From the NCBI RefSeq assembly GCF_009909145.1, contig NZ_JAAAPJ010000003.1, positions 1-64,000 of the forward strand: 64,000 bases of DNA, read 5' to 3'. Under the pieces are notes generated by a model that worked only from the letters and a program-made list of their open reading frames with translations, was not told where the DNA came from and did not search any database. The stretch is from Corallococcus silvisoli. Lineage in GTDB: Bacteria; Myxococcota; Myxococcia; Myxococcales; Myxococcaceae. Both the position numbers and the translations under genes were made by a program. Of this stretch, positions 59,655 through 64,000 are shown piece after piece (position 1 is the stretch's first letter; every line of letters starts with the position of its first letter).

Positions 59655-60131
59655 ATGATTTCGGTCGGAGACCTCGCCCCTGACTTCGCCGCGACCGACT
59701 GCCACGGAAAGAGCGTGCGGTTGTCGGAGCTGCGAGGCCGGCGCGTGGTGCTCTTCTTCTTCCCCCGGGCCTTCACGGTGGGCTGCACCATCGAGAACCG
59801 CGCGTTCCGGGACAACCACGAGCGGATCCGCGAGCTGGGCGCGGAGCTGGTCGGCGTCTCCGTGGACACGCTCAGCACCCAGTGCGAGTTCGCCGAACAG
59901 GAGGGCATCCACTTCGCCCTCCTGGGTGACGAGGAGCGGAGGATCAGCCGCGCGTGGGGCGTGCTGTGGCCCGTCCTCAACATCGACCGGCGCGTGACCT
60001 TCATCATCGGCGCGGACGGCACCGTCGAGCACGTCATCCACCACGAGGTGCGCGTCTACCGGCACCTGGACGACGTGCTGAAGTACCTCCAGGCCCACCC
60101 CCTCCCCGGCGCCGACAGCGCCTCCCCCTGA
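59655..60131 (+). CDS. Peroxiredoxin (Bcp/AhpC-TSA type)
   Basis: A 158-residue thiol peroxidase. Peroxidatic Cys lies in 'PRAFTVGCTIEN' (TxxC). The fold is complete from 'GDLAPDFAATDCHGKSVRL' to 'TFIIGADGTVEHVIHH'. A further Cys in 'STQCEFAEQ' could resolve it. It reduces hydroperoxides with thioredoxin. ATG 59655 is used; AAGGAG lies ten bases upstream. Divergent from the YcaO gene. Confidence 0.92.
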   Translation: MISVGDLAPDFAATDCHGKSVRLSELRGRRVVLFFFPRAFTVGCTIENRAFRDNHERIRELGAELVGVSVDTLSTQCEFAEQEGIHFALLGDEERRISRAWGVLWPVLNIDRRVTFIIGADGTVEHVIHHEVRVYRHLDDVLKYLQAHPLPGADSASP

Positions 60132-60211
60132 CGCTCCCGGCCGCCCGCCTGCCCGGTTCCGGACGTCTCGCGGACTCCGCCCGGGCGAAAAGCGGGCCGG
60201 AAAATAACCTT

Positions 60212-60230
60212 CCAACCCCTGGAGGGTTGG
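60212..60230 (+). promoter_or_regulatory. Inverted repeat next to the ribosome site of the ECF sigma gene
   Basis: CCAACCC (60212-60218) and GGGTTGG (60224-60230) form a perfect seven-base inverted repeat with loop CTGGA, ending eight bases before the GTG start. The last two bases are part of the GGAG ribosome site at 60229-60232. It may be an RNA hairpin that masks the site, or an operator. Confidence 0.55.
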
Positions 60231-60237
60231 AGCCCCT

Positions 60238-60861
60238 GTGAGCGGACGGGTCCTAGGACTGGTGCGGCCCGGAGGGGCCCTGAGCGCTCTCTCGGACGAG
60301 GCCCTGTGCGGGGCCTTCCTCGCGGGGGACGCGACGGCGTTCGCCCAGCTCTTCGAACGCCACCGGGGCCTCATCTTCTCACTGATGCGTCGCTACACGA
60401 CGAGCGCGGAGGACGCGGCGGACCTCACGCAGCAGGCGTTCCTCCGGGCCCTGGAGGCCTCTCGGCGGGTGTTCGCGCGCTTCACGCCGGCCACGCCCGC
60501 GCCCTTCCGCTCGTGGCTGGTGCGGGTGGCGCTCAACCTGGCGAAGAACCACGCGCGGCAGGGGCTGCGGTGGCGGCCGGTGCTGGTGGAGGCCCTGGCG
60601 GATGAGCTGGCGGCCGACCCCGGGGAGGGCGCGGATGCGTCGCTGGAGCGCACCCAGCAGGCCCAGCGGGTTCGTCAGGCGGTGCTGGCCCTGCCCCGCC
60701 GCCAGCGCGAGGTGCTGACGCTGCGGGTGGACGGCGGGCTGCCGTTCAAGGACATCGCCGAGACGCTGGGCATCACGGAGAACAACGCGAAGGTGCAGTT
60801 CCACCACGCGGTGAAACGCTTGAAGGCCGACGTGGCCGCAACCTCTGGGGAGACGCAGTGA
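60238..60861 (+). CDS. ECF-family sigma factor
   Basis: A 207-residue sigma factor. Region 2: 'DATAFAQLFERHRGLIFSLM' and 'AEDAADLTQQAFLRALEA'. Region 4: 'LPRRQREVLTLRVDGGLPFK' and 'DIAETLGITENNAKVQFHHA'. GTG start at 60238 has GGAG five bases upstream. Its stop overlaps the anti-sigma start, showing translational coupling. It likely controls an envelope-stress regulon with the two genes that follow. Confidence 0.95.
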   Translation: MSGRVLGLVRPGGALSALSDEALCGAFLAGDATAFAQLFERHRGLIFSLMRRYTTSAEDAADLTQQAFLRALEASRRVFARFTPATPAPFRSWLVRVALNLAKNHARQGLRWRPVLVEALADELAADPGEGADASLERTQQAQRVRQAVLALPRRQREVLTLRVDGGLPFKDIAETLGITENNAKVQFHHAVKRLKADVAATSGETQ

Positions 60862-61403
60862 TGGGTGCGTGCGTGGAATACGAGGAGCAGGCGAGCCTCC
60901 ACGCCGCGGGGGCGCTGGAGGGCGAGGAGGCCGCGCGCTTCCAGGCCCACCTGGAGTCCTGCGCGGCATGCCGGGCGGAGGTGGCGTCCGCCCGCGAGGT
61001 GCTGGACCTGGTGGCGCTGCCGCCCCAGACGCCCGTCGAGGTGCGCGCGCAGGAGGGCCTGGGTGCGCGAGCCTTGTCGGAGTGGCGCCGCGAACAGTCG
61101 CGCCGGTGGATGGGACGCCGGGCGATGGGGTCGCTCGCCGCGGTGGCCGCGGTGGTGGCGCTGATGCTGGGCCCGTCCGCGCTGGAGCGGCTCAAGGCGC
61201 CCCGGCCGGTGGCGCCAGCCCCCACGCGGGTGGCGGCCGCCGGCGACGACGTGGATCCGGAGACGCTGGCCGCGTTCGAGGCGTGGGCCGGGTTGGATCC
61301 GTTGGAGGATGACGCCTCGGGATACAGCATGGATGAAGACCTGACGTGGGAGGGCGGTGACGCCAACCCGGACACGGACTTCGACCTGGGAGAGACCCTG
61401 TGA
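60861..61403 (+). CDS. Zinc-finger anti-sigma factor
   Basis: A 180-residue membrane protein. The ZAS motif His-Leu-Glu-Ser-Cys-Ala-Ala-Cys (HxxxCxxC) is near residue 30, in 'FQAHLESCAACRAEV'. One membrane helix lies at about 90-108. The C-terminal part is acidic. It would hold the ECF sigma at the membrane. ATG 60861 (or GTG 60858) overlaps the sigma stop; its own stop overlaps the next gene's GTG. Confidence 0.92.
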   Translation: MGACVEYEEQASLHAAGALEGEEAARFQAHLESCAACRAEVASAREVLDLVALPPQTPVEVRAQEGLGARALSEWRREQSRRWMGRRAMGSLAAVAAVVALMLGPSALERLKAPRPVAPAPTRVAAAGDDVDPETLAAFEAWAGLDPLEDDASGYSMDEDLTWEGGDANPDTDFDLGETL

Positions 61404-61897
61404 AGACGATGATGCGGACGACCTGGGCGCTCGTGCTCGCGCTGCCGACGATGGCGCTGGCGCAGCCCGCGGCGCAGGAGCCCGGGGCACGCGACCCCGA
61501 CCGCATGGCGAGGGCCGAACAGCGGCAGCGCCTGCGGCAGGTGCTGGAGCTGGCGGACACGCTGGAGCTGGACAGCGCGCAGGCCCTGAAGATGGATGAG
61601 ACGCTGCGCCAGTTCGAGGACCGGCGCCGGCCGCTGCGCGAGCAGGTGCGGGACTCCGCGCGCATCCTCCAGCGGGCGTCGCGGGGCGACAGCGCGGCGC
61701 AGGCGCAGGTGGACGCGGCGGCGCAGAGAATCTTCGACGCGCGGGAGCGCATCACCGTGCTGGACCGGGAGATGTACCAGGCGCTCGCCAAGGACCTGCC
61801 CCCGCAGAAGCGCGCGCGGCTGGCCGTCGTCCTCGCGCGCTCCGAAGGCGCGAAGTGGATGAAGGCCCGGGGCGGCAAGGGACCGCACGACGACTGA
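61400..61897 (+). CDS. Spy/CpxP-like periplasmic protein
   Basis: A 165-residue protein with a signal peptide (cleavage near 'MALAQ') and an all-helical mature part rich in Arg, Gln, Leu and Ala ('LRQVLELADTLELDSAQALK', 'RRRPLREQVRDSARILQRA'). The spacing of Leu and the Gln-Arg-rich helices resemble Spy/CpxP/ZraP-type stress chaperones or sensors. GTG 61400 overlaps the anti-sigma stop by four bases, placing it third in the ECF operon. Confidence 0.82.
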   Translation: MKTMMRTTWALVLALPTMALAQPAAQEPGARDPDRMARAEQRQRLRQVLELADTLELDSAQALKMDETLRQFEDRRRPLREQVRDSARILQRASRGDSAAQAQVDAAAQRIFDARERITVLDREMYQALAKDLPPQKRARLAVVLARSEGAKWMKARGGKGPHDD

Positions 61898-62025
61898 GGG
61901 CGCCCCTCCCTGGAGTCGGAGCCGGACGGGCGGACGTGACCGGGCCATCCTTTCGGGACGTCCCCAACGTCGTCTTGCCGACCGTGTCCCTCCCCGGGAT
62001 GCGCACCGTCCTTCAGGAGGCCATC

Positions 62026-62601
62026 ATGCGTCTGTTGTCCCGTGTCGTTCCCGTGCTCGTGGGCCTGGGGCTCGCGTCCTGCGCGGGCGTTGACGTTGGT
62101 ACCAACTACGACCCCGCCGCGGTGCAGCGGATCGACTCGTTCCGCACCTACTCCTGGCTGTCCCAGCCCCAGCATTCGCAGGACACGCGCGTCAACAACG
62201 ACATCACCGACGCGCAGGTGAAGGGAGCGGTGGACCGCGACCTCCAGTCGCGCGGCTACAAGCGGGTGGACGAGAGCGACAACCCGGACTTCCTCATCGG
62301 CTGGCAGGGTGCCATCACCCAGCAGCTGTCCGCGGACACGGTGGACAGCTACTACGGCTATCCGTGGGATCCGTTCTGGGGCTCGTTCTACGGACCGACC
62401 CAGACGTACGTGCGCCAGTACGACGTGGGCACGCTCATCGTCGACGTGGTGGACGCGAAGGCGAAGACGCTCGTCTGGCGCGGCACCGCCCAGGCGGACC
62501 TCGGCGCCAGCCCGAGCATCCAGGGCACCAACAACAAGCTCAACGAGGGCGTGCAGAAGATGATGGAGCGCTTCCCGCCCAAGCCTGGGAAGCAGAAGTA
62601 G
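62026..62601 (+). CDS. DUF4136 lipoprotein
   Basis: A 191-residue lipoprotein (lipobox Gly-Leu-Ala-Ser-Cys). The mature part has the DUF4136 pattern: 'VGTNYDPAAVQRIDSFRTYS', 'LQSRGYKRVDESDNPDFLIG', a Tyr/Gly/Trp-rich stretch and 'GTLIVDVVDAKAKTLVWRGT'. ATG 62026 follows AGGAGG. Found in many proteobacteria; role unknown, thought envelope related. It lies 128 bases after the ECF operon. Confidence 0.9.
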   Translation: MRLLSRVVPVLVGLGLASCAGVDVGTNYDPAAVQRIDSFRTYSWLSQPQHSQDTRVNNDITDAQVKGAVDRDLQSRGYKRVDESDNPDFLIGWQGAITQQLSADTVDSYYGYPWDPFWGSFYGPTQTYVRQYDVGTLIVDVVDAKAKTLVWRGTAQADLGASPSIQGTNNKLNEGVQKMMERFPPKPGKQK

Positions 62602-62616
62602 CCCCAGGCCCCGGGG

Positions 62617-63762
62617 TCAGCGGGCGCGCCGCCACGCGCGCGTCAGCATCAGGCCGCCCAGCAGCGCGCCCGCGCCCACCAGCACCCCGAGCAGCGTGAG
62701 CCAGAGGAACACCCGGTCCACCAGCGGACCCAGCCGGTCGAACGCGTGGTCCACCCACCCCCGCGCCAGCCCGTCCAGTTGCTGGAGCGTGGCGATGCGC
62801 TCGGCGTGCAGCGCGTCCACCACCGCCTGCCGCTCCTGGCCCACGTCCGCGAGCACCGCCTGTCGCTCACCGGTGACGAAGTCCTGGAGCCCCAGCCGTT
62901 CGGCGTGCAGCGCGTCCAGCACGGCGCGGCGCTCCCGGTCGATGAGCGCGGGCGTGTTCGCGGCCACCGCGCCCACGCGCTCCAGCAGGTCCACCGTGCG
63001 CCCCAGCTCCGCCAGCGCGGACTGGATGTTGGGGGCGCGCATGGCGTCATCCGCGACCAGCTCCGCCTGCCAGCGGGCCTGACGGGGCAGGCTGGACGCG
63101 TACAGGTCCACGCGCGCGGTGAGGTCCCGCGTGTCCTCCACCAGCCCCGCCGCCGTGGAGAGCAGCCCGCCGCCGGACACCTCCGTGACGGAGGCCAGCA
63201 GGCCCGTGGTGGACTCGCGCGTGACGAGCGGCCCGGTCAGCGGATGCTGCCGGGCCCAGGTGCGCACGCGCTCGCGGGCGGGCGAGACGTCCTCGCGCCC
63301 GGTGACCTCACGCCACTGGGCCTCCACCTGTGACTCCAGGTCCGCCAGCGAGGCATCCGCGTGAGACAGCAGCTCCGGGGACACGTCCTGCGCGTAGCGC
63401 GGCAGCGTGTCCCGAAGCTGGGCCAGCAGCGCCCAGGTGTCGATGAGCGCCGCCACGGGGTCCGGTTGGAAGAGCGAGGTCTGCACCGCGGGCACGGCGT
63501 TGGCCTTGAACCGCAGCATGGAGGCGGCCACCCGGGGCGAACCGGAGCGCGCGGCCAGGTCATCCGCCATGGCCTCCAGCAGGCCGGAGAAGCGCCGGGC
63601 CAGGTCGCGCACGCGGGTGCGCAGCACCGCCACCGACAGGTCCGAGCGGCCCACGCGCGTGGCCAGCTCCGAGCGCTGTGGATTCACCGACGCGCACCCG
63701 CCGCACAGCGCCGCGAGCAACGCCACGGTCACGACGCGGGAGCAGGTGGGAACCGGGGACAT
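62617..63762 (-). CDS. Lipoprotein with coiled coil and C-terminal membrane helix
   Basis: A 381-residue protein. Lipobox Cys-Gly-Gly-Cys near residue 23. Helical mature region, then repeated 14-18 residue units ('RRAVLDALHAERLGLQDF', 'RQAVLADVGQERQAVVDAL') at about 275-325, and one C-terminal membrane helix (about 350-375) with an Arg-rich end. It could span the periplasm, lipid-anchored at one end and inner-membrane-anchored at the other. No family recognised. Confidence 0.8.
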   Translation of the reverse strand: MSPVPTCSRVVTVALLAALCGGCASVNPQRSELATRVGRSDLSVAVLRTRVRDLARRFSGLLEAMADDLAARSGSPRVAASMLRFKANAVPAVQTSLFQPDPVAALIDTWALLAQLRDTLPRYAQDVSPELLSHADASLADLESQVEAQWREVTGREDVSPARERVRTWARQHPLTGPLVTRESTTGLLASVTEVSGGGLLSTAAGLVEDTRDLTARVDLYASSLPRQARWQAELVADDAMRAPNIQSALAELGRTVDLLERVGAVAANTPALIDRERRAVLDALHAERLGLQDFVTGERQAVLADVGQERQAVVDALHAERIATLQQLDGLARGWVDHAFDRLGPLVDRVFLWLTLLGVLVGAGALLGGLMLTRAWRRAR

Positions 63763-63913
63763 GGGCCGGGACCCAAGCTGCGCATGCCCCCCCGCGACGC
63801 CGAGCAGTCCCTGGGGGGCCCTCCAGCGTCGGGGGGGCGACAGCAGAGCTCCCGTCCCGCGCCCAGCGCGGCTCCATGTCAGGGACAGGGGAGCCCGCGC
63901 CGGGAGCGCACCG

Positions 63914-64000
63914 TCACTTCTCCGCGAGCGCCTTTTCGATGGCGGCTTTCAGCTCCGGGCTGTCAGGCGTGACGCTGCTGGGGAAGGCGGCCTTCACCTG
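63914..64000 (-). CDS. 3' end of a gene cut by the window edge
   Basis: The last 28 codons and TGA stop of a minus-strand gene. The visible residues read QVKAAFPSSVTPDSPELKAA followed by a helical 'IEKALAEK' end. Third positions are GC-rich as in real genes here. Too short to assign a family. Confidence 0.55.
   Translation of the reverse strand, partial: QVKAAFPSSVTPDSPELKAAIEKALAEK

Overview
The window is high-GC, densely packed DNA from a predatory soil myxobacterium of the Myxococcus/Corallococcus type. Supporting this are the very GC-rich third codon positions, a Ser/Thr kinase paired with a DUF2381 (TIGR02268-type) gene, many lipoproteins with Asp-Ala-Gly/Thr-Asp-Pro linkers, a mitochondrial-type EF-G and an atypical flagellum-like type III secretion (T3SS) cluster. 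I see no tRNA, rRNA, CRISPR array or insertion sequence.

Region 1 (1-17659, all on the minus strand) is a T3SS locus. In transcription order it holds: a small coiled-coil gene, a long needle-like gene, a TPR chaperone, a small unknown gene, a FliA/WhiG-type sigma factor, rod sctI, ring lipoprotein sctJ, a 714-aa FliG-like gene in the sctK position, stator sctL, ATPase sctN, stalk sctO, FliK-like sctP, C-ring sctQ, a FliO homologue, sctR, sctS, sctT, sctU, a free-standing copy of the SctU C-terminal domain, an unknown gene, a SycD-like chaperone, another unknown gene and a short needle-like gene. A further gene with the same leader lies just off the left edge. SctV, SctD and a secretin are not in the window. 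The FliO, FliA-type sigma, FliK-like and FliG-like parts make it look like a flagellar/injectisome intermediate. Sequences resembling sigma-28 promoters precede the short needle-like gene, the off-window gene and, more weakly, the long needle-like gene. This suggests late-gene control by the locus's own sigma factor.

Region 2 (17.9-30.4 kb) holds secreted or envelope proteins: a Ser/Gly-rich secreted protein, a flavin amine oxidase, a Pro/Thr/Gln-rich coiled-coil protein, an EAL c-di-GMP phosphodiesterase, an LVIVD-type lipoprotein, a large metallopeptidase/beta-propeller/beta-barrel fusion, a DUF2892-like membrane protein with a zinc-ribbon-like motif, and a CotH-type lipoprotein.

Region 3 (30.4-45.3 kb) holds pbpC plus an alpha-2-macroglobulin gene (the yfhM-pbpC pair), an RNA methyltransferase, a pseudouridine synthase, a soluble transhydrogenase, small genes and a mitochondrial-type EF-G followed by a strong terminator.

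Region 4 (45.3-53.7 kb) holds an Uup-type ABC-F protein, an outer-membrane barrel protein, an OPT transporter, SlyD, a dicarboxylate symporter, a 2OG-Fe(II) oxygenase-like gene and an orphan DNA methyltransferase.

Region 5 (53.7-64 kb) holds the DUF2381/kinase pair, a YcaO-TfuA pair with a 108-bp tandem duplication at the gene junction, a peroxiredoxin, an ECF sigma/anti-sigma/Spy-like operon, a DUF4136 lipoprotein, a coiled-coil lipoprotein and the 3' end of a gene cut by the window edge.

All functions are read from sequence and family knowledge. No database search was run.
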